Assembly (NCBI GenBank): GCA_028751875.1
Contig: CM054141.1
Location: 71,158,000-71,221,999, forward strand
Length of the DNA: 64,000 nucleotides
Source: Rapana venosa
Taxonomy: Eukaryota; Mollusca; Gastropoda; Neogastropoda; Muricidae
Reading direction: 5' to 3'
Shown here: positions 31,305 through 41,992 of the stretch, piece after piece
Layout: every line of letters starts with the position of its first letter
Numbering within the stretch: the stretch's first letter is position 1
Made by a program: the position numbers and the translations under genes
Notes under the pieces: generated by a model
Seen by the model: the letters and a program-made list of their open reading frames with translations, nothing else
What the model was told of the DNA's origin: nothing
The model's database searches: none

Positions 31305-32815
31305 AGGACAATTCTGAAAGAAATTGCTATAAAATCATGCGATCTTGATCCCATACCTGCTCCCGCTTTCTCACGGTGCATTCCACAACTTGTACCCACT
31401 GTAATTGAAATAGTAAAATAATCTCTTGTGTCAGAACATTTTCCATCAGCTCTCAAAAGCGCAATAGTAAGCACGACCTCAACCCCAACATTCTGAAGAA
31501 TTATATACCTGTCTCTAACTTACTTTTCGTCTCTAATGTACTTGAAAAGTTGTTCAACAACCACCTTCAATCTAATAATCTCCTTCCCCTTTTCAGTCTG
31601 CTATTTGCGCCAACCACAGCACCAAAACTACCCTAGTCCACACTTAAGATACACTTCTGTTCGCTTCTGATGCAGGGAGAATCTGACTGTTCTTGACTTC
31701 TGCAGCCTTTGATACTATAGATCGCTCAATTCTTATTTCTCGTCTCCAAAATACGTTTGTATTAATGGCACAGCCATTATATAGTTTACTTCATACCTCA
31801 TAGACTGATTCCAGAAAGTAATTGTCAGCAAAATTCTATCAAATCCTGTCAAACTGGAAAGTGGAGTCCCACAGGGATCAGTTCTGGGTCCTGTTTTCTT
31901 CACTCTCTACAGTGCTCCACTCTCACATATAATAAACCATCATTATATTGATCATCATTTTTACGCTGACGAAACTCAGCTTCAATGCAGTGATACTCTT
32001 GAAAAACTGCCTTTCCTCATGACAAACATGGCCTACTGTCTTCACGACATTCAAAACTTGATGACTCAGAACAAGTTACCGCTAAACGCCAATAAAACCT
32101 AAAACCGAAGCTATGCTCATAGGGACCGAACATAAACGACCCTCCATCACAACATCTTCAATAGAATTCGGCAATACGTCAATTCCCAAGTCCAGCTCTG
32201 TAACTATTTAGGTGTAGTTCTCTACAATCTCTATGGAAACATTAATCACCTTGACCTTCCACTCCTGCTACTATCAATTACGGCGCATAAACGCAATTCG
32301 CAAATATCTGTCAACTTATGCAACATCCAAGCTTGTCACATCTCATTCTTTCACGTTTGGAATACTGTTATTCTCTTTTGGATGGTCTACCAGCATCATC
32401 CATCCACTCCCTTCAACGCATACAAAATTCTGCAGCTCAACAAGTCCTAAGAAAGAAAAGATCTGAACACATCACTCTTCTTTTGCGATCTCTTCACTGG
32501 CTGCCTGTCTCACAAAGAGTGAAGTATAAGATTGATACCCTCTGTTTCAAATGTCTCCACAAATCTGCACCCTCTTCTCTCTGTAACTGTCTTTATCTGT
32601 ACACTCCATCTCGTTCCCTTCGTTCAGCCGCTGACACTTTGCGCTTCTGAACTCCCAGATTCAAACAAACCCCTGTTGGCCAATGCTTTTTCTCTTTTTC
32701 TGGTCCATCCACCTGAAATGACCTTCCTCTCTCACCTCGCCAAAAGCCTACATTTGACACTTTCAAATCCAGCCTCAAAAAGCACTTATTTCTTACCTGA
32801 TGTCTTCCCCTCACA
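31305..32815 (+). mobile_element. LINE-L copy with degraded RT and C-terminus
   Basis: Across frames: K-S-C-D-L-D-P-I-P-A and F-P-S-A-L-K-S-A-I-V (31310-31470), L-N-P-N-I-L-K-N-Y-I-P-V-S-N-L (31490-31535), L-D-F-x-S-A-A-F-D-T-I-D (about 31690-31725), G-V-P-Q-G-S-V-L-G-P-V-F-F (about 31866-31905) and F-Y-A-D-E-T-Q-L (31960-31985, the second catalytic Asp replaced by Glu). Next comes the C-terminus at 32318-32650, with LSRLEYCYSLLDGLPASSIH. It breaks off at 32815 before the family 3' UTR. Together with 30540-31300 it forms a 450-bp inverted repeat around a 1-kb loop. Many stops are present, so it is inactive. Confidence 0.85.
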
Positions 32816-33110
32816 GCTGCGATTCAAAGACGTGTGCAAGAGGGATTTAAAAGACCTGAACATCGACCAGAACAACTGGGAAGCAACAGCTCTCGAACGG
32901 TCAGCCTGGAGACAGACTGTGGGAAAGGTCTCTGCAAGTTCGAAGAGACTTACTCAGCAGCACGAGGCAAAGAGAATGAGAAGAAAGGCAGACAGACCAG
33001 TGTCAGACTTCATCTGTGCCCTCTGCCATAGGGACTGTCATTCCCGTGTCGGACTGGCCAGCCACACCCGACACTGTACCAGAATGAATACCTAGAGCAC
33101 AACTACTAGT
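32816..33110 (+). mobile_element. C-terminal fragment of a different LINE with a zinc-finger-like motif
   Basis: The frame reads LRFKDVCKRDLKDLNIDQNN, W-E-x-x-A-L-E-R-S-A-W-R-Q, then a C-terminal C-A-L-C-H-R-D-C-H-S-R-V-G-L-A-S-H-T-R-H-C. The last part has a C-x2-C...H-x3-H/C finger-like layout. It is the familiar tail of another invertebrate LINE family, fused in frame after the truncated LINE-L copy. The boundary sequence cttcccctcacag resembles a splice acceptor, but a simple insertion junction is more likely. The stop codon is at about 33093. Confidence 0.75.
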
Positions 33111-33121
33111 CTTCCGAGACT

Positions 33122-33130
33122 CTGTGTGTG

Positions 33131-33174
<44 letters not shown>

Positions 33175-33222
33175 CAGGCGTACGTGCGTGCATGCGTACG
33201 TGCGTGCGTGCGTGCGTGCGGG
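33122..33222. repeat. TG and TGCG microsatellite
   Basis: (TG)n is followed by CG-rich GTGCGTGC units. Confidence 0.92.
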
Positions 33223-33229
33223 TGTAATT

Positions 33230-34120
33230 TGTCTTTGTGTAATTTCCTTTTGTTTGATTCTGACTTTTGTTTTTGTGTAGTTTACTATTGCTACTGCTTT
33301 TCGTACAATGAATTGGTTGACGTTTATTTTCCTGTTTGTCAAAATTATATTATTTACATGGTTTGTTTTGTTTCTTTGTTGGTAAGTTGTTGTTGTTCTT
33401 GTTGTTGTTCTTGTTCTTGTTGTTCTTTGTGAAGGGGGGTGTGGGTGGGTGGTTGTAGTGAGTTATTCATTATGGCATCGTTTTCCTTTAAATCTGAGTC
33501 ATGATTTCCTTTTCTTTTGAATGTATGGCATTTGTTCCTGTATAATTTCCTCTTGATACTGATTTTTCCTCACAATGATAAGCATTGCTTTGGCCCAGGC
33601 CAAAAGCTGTGTCAGTTATTGATGTCAGCTAATTGCCAAGGCTTAGACTATAATGTTGTCATGTTGTGAAATGCTGTGTTGAGATTGCCTTCAGCCATGA
33701 CAAGCTCTTAACATAACAACCTGCACTCTCCTTTAAAGAAGAAAAATATCCTCTGAAGTCGGAGTATGGCTTCCTGCATGGCGAGGTACTTGAAAAGACT
33801 CATACAGGCAAACTTTTCATCCGGTGTACTTCCTATCTCACAGTGATTCCCAGGTGGGATGAGTGAGTCAGAGTGCATGTTCTGGGTGACCCCCAGGGTG
33901 TAAAGCTGGGGAACGCACAACAACAACAACAACAACAACAGCAACATAAACATTGCTTGAAGTTTCTTCTTTCTGTTTTACCAGAATGTTATGGTTTATA
34001 TGATTTGTTGTGTTGGTTCATGAAGGGGGGATGATGTTTTCAGTGGCTTGACTAGCTGTTTTCTTGTTTGCTGCCTCTGCATTTGCCTGGTCTTTTCATC
34101 GTTATGGTCATTTGGGGTTT
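33230..34120. other. T-rich intergenic DNA with minor TTG and CAA runs
   Basis: TTG/TTC repeats lie at 33389-33424 and (CAA)n at 33918-33945. The stretch 33745-33917 is less biased and might be an unrecognised SINE or repeat, but I cannot match it to anything else in this window. Confidence 0.5.
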
Positions 34121-34125
34121 GCGCT

Positions 34126-34390
34126 CTCTCCCCTTCTCCCCTTCCTTCTCTCTCTCTCCCCTACTCCTTCCTCTCTCTCTCTCTTTTTCTTCCCTCCTCT
34201 GTCTCTCTTCTTTTCTTCTCTCTCTCTCTCCCTTCTCTCTCCCTCCCCTTTTCCCCTTTTCCTCTCTCTCTCTTTTCCTCTCTCCTTTTCTCTTCTCTCT
34301 CCTCTCTCTTCTCTCTCTCTCTCTCTCTCTCTCTCCCTCTCTCTCTCTCTTCTCTCTCCCTCCCTCCCTCCCTCCTTCCCTCCCCCTCAA
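34126..34390. repeat. Long CT-rich polypyrimidine tract
   Basis: About 260 bp of CT/CCT/TCTC repeats. Frames encode Ser/Leu repeats or, on the other strand, Glu/Arg repeats; neither is a gene. It is a candidate for triplex-forming DNA. Confidence 0.95.
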
Positions 34391-34394
34391 TTAT

Positions 34395-34815
34395 ATTTTA
34401 AATACTTTTTGGACTTGTCCCTGCCTTAAGTTTTAAACGAGCCCCCTATTTCAATATCTTATTTTTATGTGTAAAAAGTATATTACCATTTGACTTGTGT
34501 AGATTTTATTTTATGTTTTTTAAAAAGTTTGTTGGTATTCTTTTGGGTTTTGTTTTTTGTTGTTGTTGTTGTTTTTTTTTCCCTTTTTTTCTTTTTTTGT
34601 TGGTTTGGTTTTTCTTTTTTTTTTTGTTTGTTTGTTTTTTTGTTTTGGTTGTGGGTTTGGTTGTTTTTTTTTTTGGGGGGGGGGGTGGGGGGTGGGGGGG
34701 GATGTTTTTAGGGTTTTCTTTTATTATTTTGCTTTCGGGGGGGGGGGGGAGGTTGTTGGGGGGGGGGGGGGGGCTGCTTTGAAAAGGGTTATTTCCCCAG
34801 TTTCTACTGGGGAAC
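34395..34815 (+). repeat. Outlying copy of the 38-55 kb array monomer
   Basis: ccctatttcaatatcttatt, a gtgtaaaaag segment, ccatttgac and gtgtagat are followed by a TTG/T-rich stretch, G-runs and gaaaagggttatttcccc. They match 44640-45020 in order. The SINE tail expected at the end is missing because a reversed LINE begins at 34820. Confidence 0.75.
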
Positions 34816-34819
34816 TGTA

Positions 34820-37560
34820 AAAGGGTTTTTTCTTTTTTCTTTCATCTGCCGCTGGTGCCCTTGGGGCGTCGCGGGAGACACAGACGTCTGTCTGCAGAAA
34901 GGCGGGAGGCTTGTGGGGGGACAGGTCATGGGCTCGCAGGGTGTCAGCCACAGTCGCCCATCGTCCCCTTGGCTACCTCTGGCTTTCCGCCATTGTGTTT
35001 GGGGGTTGTATCCCTGTAGGGGGTTGGTTGGGCGGCATTCTAGTGAGGTGACCAAACCACCTGATCCTTTTTTGTTCGATAGGGTGGAGAATTGGTGTTA
35101 GTCCGCCAGTCTCTGATCCCTCATTTTGATCTTGTCGCTCTGGCTTGTTGCAGCTTTTCCAGGAGCGCATTTCACATGTGACCAATTTTCTCTCAAGGCT
35201 TTTGTTGGGGCCATGTCTGACACGGTATGTGAGTTTTGGGAACGAAGATGGCGTTGATGAGTTTTGCCTTGGTTATTGGGATGCTGGAATTTTTTAAAGG
35301 GGGGGCGAGTTGGTAACTGAGCTTTCTTTCGGGGCTCTTGTTTCTATCTCTTTTCCCAATTTTCCCATCTTCAGTGAAGGGGGCCCCAAAGGTATTTAAA
35401 TTCTTTTGGTCTGTTTCAATGGTGCCGTTGATGTTGATTTCCAGCTTCCTGGATTTCTGCTGACAGACATAACTTCTGTTTTGGTGATACTGATCTTCAT
35501 GTCATACCTCTCGCAGTTTGTGTTGGTTGGTCTGTGTGTTCTTGAAGAGTGCGTTGGGTTTCTTTAAGGACTGGTCGTCAGCAAATAAAGTTCATTCAGG
35601 GCCTCAAGATCGGGGTTGGTTCCCCTTTGAATCGGGGTCCTGTAGACCAAAGAGAAGGGGAGGTACCAGCCTTCCCTGCCCCCTGATGTAACCGGGACCA
35701 GTCGGATGTTCCATGGCTTTTTCGGACTGCGCTCATACTGTTGGCATAGTTTCCCTTGATGTTATCAAGCAACTCCCCCTTCACGTCGTATGCCCCAGGA
35801 TCTTCCAAGCGTCTCTGTTGACTCGGTCGAAAGCTTTCTTGATCAACGAATACGTATGGGGTTTTGGGTTGATTCGAGGGGCTCTTTCACACAGTTTTCG
35901 GGGGTGCGAAAAGGGCATCGTGCACCTTTCCTTTCCGAAAGCCAAACTGGGCATTGCTCAGTAGGTTTCTGCTTGGCTCTTGTGCGCTTTTTCCAAATTT
36001 TTGCATACATTTTCCCTACTTGGCTGAGAAGTAAAATGCCTTGGGGTGTGCAGTCTTATTGCGCCTTCTTTTTCCCAAAATTGGCACCACTATTGCATTT
36101 TTCCAGTCCATTGGTACTTTCCCCCTTTCCCATGTTTCTGAAGATGTGGTGAGCCACTTAACTCCCGTTTTCCGCATGCAAGGATGGCTTCAGTTGTTAT
36201 GCCGTCTCGCCCCGTTTGCCCTTTTGGGCGGTCTTAATTGCTTTTCTTTTTTCACTTCAAGGTTTTTGGGGGGTTTAATGGTCTTAAGCGGGTGAGAACT
36301 GAGAGCTGGAGGCTTGTGCTCCAGAGGGGTTTTAAAAAATCTTTAAAAAAATCTTTCCATGTTTTAGAATTTCCCCTTCTTTGTGCAGTGCCTCTCCATT
36401 TGCATCATTTACTACTTTGTTTTGGGTTGAATGGTCTCTCTACCTCATCGTCTTACACTTTAAAAATTCTCTTTGGGGAGTTCTTACAATTTTACTTAAC
36501 TTCCCCTTTAAATCGCCCAAGATTTTTTTTTAGGGCTTTCACAAAAACGTTTTTTCAGTCTTCTTGCGACTCTGTACTTTAGTAGTCCCCTTTTGTCTTG
36601 GTCTTGACCAAGCTTTATATAGCTCTTTTTTTTCTTGATGGCTTTTCCCTTTACCTCTTGGTTCCACCAAAACTGTAGCTTTCCCGTTTTTCCTCCACTT
36701 TCTTTGTCCCCCAAACTTCCTTAAGGGGTTCAAGAGAGCTGGTTGAAGGTTTCCCAGACTTGCTCCCGTTGAAAGGTTGTTTCAAAGAGTCAAGTTTCAC
36801 CTTGATAGCCTAGGATTTTTCTTTCACTTTTCCTTTTCCCCCTTTGGGGGAAAAGGGGTTTTTTTTCAGGTGGTTCTTCTGCATTGTTATTTTCTTCTTT
36901 GAGTACTGGAGGAAGAATGCAGGGCCCGTGGTCATGTCAAGGTTGGGATTGGGGGTGGGTTTTGAGTCTTTTATGGCTAACGGTTCTAATCTTGCAAAGT
37001 ATAAAGCGATTTTAGACGAGATGTTGAGGGGCGTTCCACTTGTACCAGGTGTAAATTTGGAGGTCGGTGTTGGAAAAAGGGTTTGGGGATGATCGATCAT
37101 GCTCGCACTAGTTCTAGCAGGTGGTTCCCCGTTGTAATTGCAGGTGTTCTGTGTCACTGTGGGGTCCAAGATGTTTTGTCCCGGGTTTCTTCTCTCACCC
37201 AAATCTGCCTTGAATACCCCGACATACAGGTCCTCTTTGTCTGGGGTGCTGTTTATGGGTCGGAGAGCTCTTGTAGAAAGGTCTTTTTCCCCTCTGAGTA
37301 CAATCGTTTCACGGGGCATATGCTTGGAATTTTGTAGCGATTTTTTTGGACTTTCTTTCACCGATTTTTAAACAGTCTTTCTGATATGTGTTTGCGCTCA
37401 TGAGATTCTTTGCTATGTCGGGGGTAGGATGAATCCCACACCTGGTTTCTCTTGGTCTTCCGCTCCACTCCCGATGAGAACAAAGTTTGAAGGATTTCTT
37501 TCGTTCCTTGTCCTTTCTTCCTAGTGTCTGAAAAGCCCTGATGGGATTTTCTTTTGGTCA
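34820..37560 (-). mobile_element. Decayed LINE with endonuclease and RT remnants
   Basis: Minus-strand order: an endonuclease-like region (37361-36810) with S-T-P-D-K-E-D-L-Y-V-G-V-F-K-A-D-L-G, then D-S-K-P-x-P-N-P-N-L-D-M-T-T-G; a lysine-rich connector (36733-36508); an RT part with K-A-F-D-R-V-N-R-D-A-x-W-K-I-L near 35850-35790 and Y-A-N-S-M-S-A-V-R (about 35750); and a C-terminus with R-I-R-W-F-G-H-L-T-R-M-P (35080-35040). Frameshifts are dense. The DNA has abnormal homopolymer runs (tttt, gggg, aaaa), so part of the decay is probably consensus error. It resembles other invertebrate endonuclease-bearing LINEs; the clade is not assigned. Confidence 0.75.
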
Positions 37561-38037
37561 TAATTCCACAAAAATTTTGGTTCCTTGTTTTTAGGCCGCA
37601 GATGTTCCCTGTTCCAAAGTAGTACTGATCCCTTTTCGATGTCCCTTTCCCTTGCGAGGTCGTTTTCCCCCTTGGTATCCCCCTTTTTTTTCCTTTTCAG
37701 TTTTCTTTGCGTGTAAAACCTGTCGGGTTGCTCCCGCCAGCCCCAGGCCCCCTTTAGCCAGCTTGACCGTTTTCCGTTCCCCCGACGTGGCGGGGGGGGG
37801 CGGGGGTTTGGTTGTTAAAGTGTTGGGTTTTTTGTTCCCTCGGGCGGGGACGGATGAAAAAAGAAGAGTCTTTTCATTATTGGGGAAAAAAAAGAATTTG
37901 TATTGATTTCCCTTTTTTTGTTTTTTTTGGTGTTATTTTGTTATTGTTTGCTTTGTTTCTTGTTTTTGTTTGTTATTGTTGTTATCTTAGGTTTTTTATC
38001 ATGATATTATCCCTGATAACGGCGACACGGGGGATCT

Positions 38038-38110
38038 GAATGCTTCAAGAAAAAAATAATACAATAAGCACATGAGTGCTCATTCAGTATTAAATATCCC
38101 CGAAATCAAA
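38038..38110 (+). mobile_element. SINE family N tail, degenerate
   Basis: gcacatgagtgctcattcag and ccccgaaatcaaag match the N tail. Only the last 70 bp is present. Confidence 0.6.
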
Positions 38111-38184
38111 GATTTTTCATTTTATTTGATCTGATTTGATTCATTCTGTGTCTGTCTGTCTCTGTCTGTCTGTCTTTTTTTTTT

Positions 38185-38393
38185 TATACCACTAGTCACG
38201 AGATTTCTCTGCATGAAATTCGGGCTGCTCTCCCCGGGGAGAGCGCGTCGCCACAAGAGCAGCGCCACCCTTTTTTTCTGCAACTGTATTTGTTTTCCTA
38301 TCAGAGTGGCTTTTTTCTAAGAATTTTGCCAGGGACAACTCCCTTGTTGCCGTGGGTTCTTTTACGTGCGCTGAAAATTTTGTGTAACACACG

Positions 38394-38424
<31 letters not shown>

Positions 38425-38572
38425 TAGCGCCCAGACCACCACTCATGGTCTAATGGATGGGGAAAAATTTCGGGCCCAAACGGGGTACGAACCACGCACA
38501 CTTCAGACCCGGACTTTTCGCATTCTAGACAGGCGCGTTACCTCTAGACCACCGATCCACTGTCTGTCTGTC
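38185..38572 (-). mobile_element. tRNA-derived SINE, family M, copy 3
   Basis: On the minus strand the head runs from 38562 to about 38480, with ggtggtctagaggtaacg and a clean B-box-like gtggttcgtacccc. The central domain cggatgagacgataaaccga (38421-38402) and the tail to 38190 follow. It is flanked on both sides by TCTG microsatellite, consistent with insertion into that tract. It is the best preserved head of the three M copies. Confidence 0.85.
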
Positions 38573-38599
38573 TCTGTCTGTCTGTCTCTCTATCTCTCA

Positions 38600-38750
38600 A
38601 TATTATTTTGGGCTTGTTGTCTGTACCTGAGTTCCAGTGAATGTCCTATTTCAATATCTTATTATTACGTGTAACAACTACGTGTACCATTTTACAATAT
38701 GAAGGTGTTCATTTTTATGATTTTATAAGTTTGGCTTCTCTCTCTCTCTC

Positions 38751-38823
<73 letters not shown>

Positions 38824-39654
38824 TTCGTTATTGTTGTTGTTGTTTTGGTTGGGTTTTTGTTTTTTTGGGGTTTTTTTGGTTGTTTTTGGTGTGTTGGTGG
38901 GGGGGGGGGGGGCGGGGGGCGGGAGGGGGGGGGGGTATTATTTTTCTCTTTTGTTTGTTTGTTGGCTTTGTTGTTGTTGGGTTTTTGGTGGTTTTTTTTT
39001 TTTTTGGGGGGGGGGTGGGGGGGGGGTTGGGCGGTTCTCTTTTTTGGTTTTTGTTTGTTTGTCTGTTTGTGTGGGTTTTTAAAAAGTTTTTTTCCCTTTG
39101 TTTCTCCTGTTAGGGAGTATGACTATTGGGTTCATTATTAAGATCTATCCCTACGGGCGGGGACTGGATGTAAAAAAAAAGCACACGAATACTTATTCAT
39201 TTTCCTGGTTAATAAAAGAATTGTTTTCTCTCTTACTGCAATGCTGTAGTTTTTTTATGGACTTTGATGGGGTTTTTTCTCTTTATTGTAGTGTGTGTAT
39301 GGGTATTGGAAGGTTTTACTTTAATCATCATGACGTTGTGATGAGTATAATTTTTTTTTTAAGTGTTGATGGTGATCGTGTGCTTAATATTTAGTTATTA
39401 TCCTGAAACACCCCCCCCCCCCCCCACACACACACACACACACACCATTCTCTCTCTCAATGACTGTATAGGTTTGGATTTCTTCTTTTCTTTTCTTTCT
39501 TGTTTTTATTGTGCGAGTGTATGGTATTATATATATTTTATGTTTATTTCATTATCATGACATATAATTTGAACGAGTATAATCAAAAATGAGTGTTGAT
39601 GGTGATCGTGTACTGTTTTGAGAATTATATATTTAATATATTATCTCTGATATA

Positions 39655-39740
<86 letters not shown>

Positions 39741-40041
39741 TCTCTCTCTTCTCTCTCTCTATCTTCTGCATTGCGGGCTATACGGTGCGTAAGGGTTTGT
39801 GTCTGTTTGTGGTGTGTTGTGTGATTGTGTGTGTGGGTGTGTGCGCGCGCGCGCGCGCACGTTGTATTAGTCTGGTTTTTGGGGGGTTGTTGTTTGTTTA
39901 GGGGGGAAGGGGGGGGTGTTGGGAAGGGGAGTGTTTTGTGGGTTTTTTTTTCTTGTTTAATTGGTTTTGTTTATTCATTTGATTTGTCGATTTCTTGATT
40001 TTTCACTAATTGAATGGGAGTTTGAGTTGAAATAATTTCAT
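38600..40041 (+). repeat. SINE-tail monomer array, upstream part
   Basis: Monomer parts are ctatttcaatatcttatta (38648), a CT tract (38739-38823), a TTG/G-run stretch (38826-39090), the N-type tail cggggactggatgtaaaa (39152) with aataaaagaattg, a C-run/CA tract (39411-39445) and a CT tract (39655-39762). The same pieces recur in the same order at 43100-44500. No gene is present; frames here are low complexity. Confidence 0.8.
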
Positions 40042-40534
40042 TGTTATTTGAAATGATTCCTTGTTTGTTTAATTAATGATTTATAATTATGTGTAAAAAC
40101 CCCAAAAAAGGTATGTGTACCATTTGACAATGTGTAGATGTTTATCTTTATGATTTAAATAATTTTGGTTGTGTTATTTTCTTGGCTCTGTTGTTGTTCT
40201 TGTTTTTTGTTGTTTTTGTTTGTCTGTTTTTCTCTTTTTTATCATCTTGTTGGTTTGGTTTTTCCTTCTCTTTTGTTTGTTTGTTTGTTTTAGTTAAAGG
40301 TTTTTTTGGGGGGGTGGGGTGGGGTGGGGTATTTTTAGGGTTTTTCTTTTATTTTTTGCTTTGGGGAAGGGATGTTGGGGGAGCTGTTTTGAAAAGGGTT
40401 ATTTCCCTTGTTTTATTGTGAGACTCCCAAAAGTATTGGTTATTATTATTAAGATGTATCCCTAACGGGCGGGGACTGGATGTAAAAAAGCACAGGGTTG
40501 CTTATTCATTATCCTCGAAATAAAAGAATTTGTC

Positions 40535-40609
40535 ATTGTCATTGTCATTGGTCTCTCTCTCTCTCTCTCTCTCTCCTTCTCTCCTCTTCTCCCCTCTCTC
40601 CCCTCTCTC

Positions 40610-40649
<40 letters not shown>

Positions 40650-40743
40650 ATGAATATAATAAAAAATAAGTGTTGACGGTGATCGTGCACTGTTTGAGAA
40701 TTATATATTTAGAGTTATCATTGAAACACACACTCTCTCTCTC

Positions 40744-40777
<34 letters not shown>

Positions 40778-40901
40778 CCCTCCCTCTCTCTCTCTCTCTC
40801 TCTCTCCATCTTTTCCTCCCCCTCTCTCCCCTCTCTCTCTCTCTCTCTCCCCTCTCTCTCTCTCTCTCAATTGTGGCCTAAGGTCGATATGAAATTTAAA
40901 A

Positions 40902-40938
<37 letters not shown>

Positions 40939-40990
40939 CCTCTCCCCTCTCTCTCCTCTCTCTCTCTCTCTCTCCTCTCTCGGAACTTTT
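40535..40990. repeat. CT microsatellite cluster
   Basis: Three CT/CCT tracts are separated by short unique segments at 40648-40730 and 40870-40905. Opposite-strand frames encode Glu/Arg repeats and are not genes. Confidence 0.95.
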
Positions 40991-41235
40991 CCCTCATCCT
41001 TAAAGACAAGTTCCCAAATGAAATCTTTCCCAGAAATACTGAAAAGCCAATGTGTCCCAACCCCAAGAATAGATTTGTTCAAACCCTAGCTTACTTTACT
41101 CAGGCCCTGTGCTGTGGAACTCCCTTCCTGACTCATTTAGACAACACCAATCATTAACAATTTTCCCAAATGTCATTTTTTTCATCCACTTGATGCATCA
41201 AAAATAAAAATCCACAATTGATCTGTTGGAAACAA
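40985..41235 (+). mobile_element. LINE C-terminal fragment within block A
   Basis: One frame reads S-L-L-Y-S-G-P-V-L-W-N-S-L-P-D-S-F-R-Q-H-Q-S-L (about 41089-41157). This is the SGP.LWN.LP motif at the C-terminus of CR1/L2/Jockey-like elements, as in LINE-L but of a different family. It ends near a tgatgcatcaaaaataaaaa stretch. A copy with indels lies at 48640-48890. Confidence 0.7.
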
Positions 41236-41321
41236 AGTAAAAAAAATCCTCCCTTGCATTTACCAAATTATCCTCTCTCCCCTCTCTCCCTCTGACCCCC
41301 CCCCCCTCCTCCCCCCCCACC

Positions 41322-41358
<37 letters not shown>

Positions 41359-41903
41359 AAGTGTGAGTTTTTACTTGTATATCGCTATTGTGTTATTGAA
41401 AAATGACTTCTAAAAATGAATTTTCTACTATCCTACTTCTTTATAATGACTCTAGGACGATCTTAACATGTAGGCCTACAATGTTAAATCACAGTGAGTT
41501 CTAATGGTGATAGTGTTGATGAATTGAAAACTATATTCATTACCATATGGATTTAAAATGCACTGTGCTCTCTCTCTCTCTCCCCCTCCTCTCTCTCTCT
41601 CTCCTCTCTCTCACTCTCTCCCCTCCTCTCCCCTTCTCTTTTCCTTTTATTATTTGCTTATAGATTTTTTCGTCGTATTTACAATTAGTATCCCGTTGAA
41701 TGCTTTATTCAGATTTAATATTTCAGTTCTACTCCCTAAATTGACTGTATTTGAGATTCAGTGAATGTTTTATTTTGATATCTTGTTTTGAGCGTACCAG
41801 TTATGTATAGCTAATTCCAAAATGCAGATGTACTTCTCTATGACTATACATGATATTCATAAAGATTTTATGTTGACATTGATGCATGGGGTGAGGGGCG
41901 TGC

Positions 41904-41951
41904 GCGCGCCGCGCGCGTGTGGGTATGTGTGTGTGTGTGTGTGTGTTTTGG

Positions 41952-41988
<37 letters not shown>

Positions 41989-41992
41989 GTGT
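41904..41992. repeat. CG/TG microsatellite
   Basis: A GCGC stretch is followed by (TG)n with two TTTT interruptions. Confidence 0.92.

Noticed and set aside
32805..32820. Splice acceptor implying a host exon at 32816-33093
   Set aside because: The downstream frame is a recognisable LINE C-terminus and the upstream sequence is a LINE-L exon-less copy, so a TE junction is the simpler explanation.
34048..34436. Frames of 112-122 codons encoding Ser/Leu or Glu/Arg repeats
   Set aside because: Pure translation of a CT-rich tract. The same applies to frames at 40462-41089 and 48046-48659.
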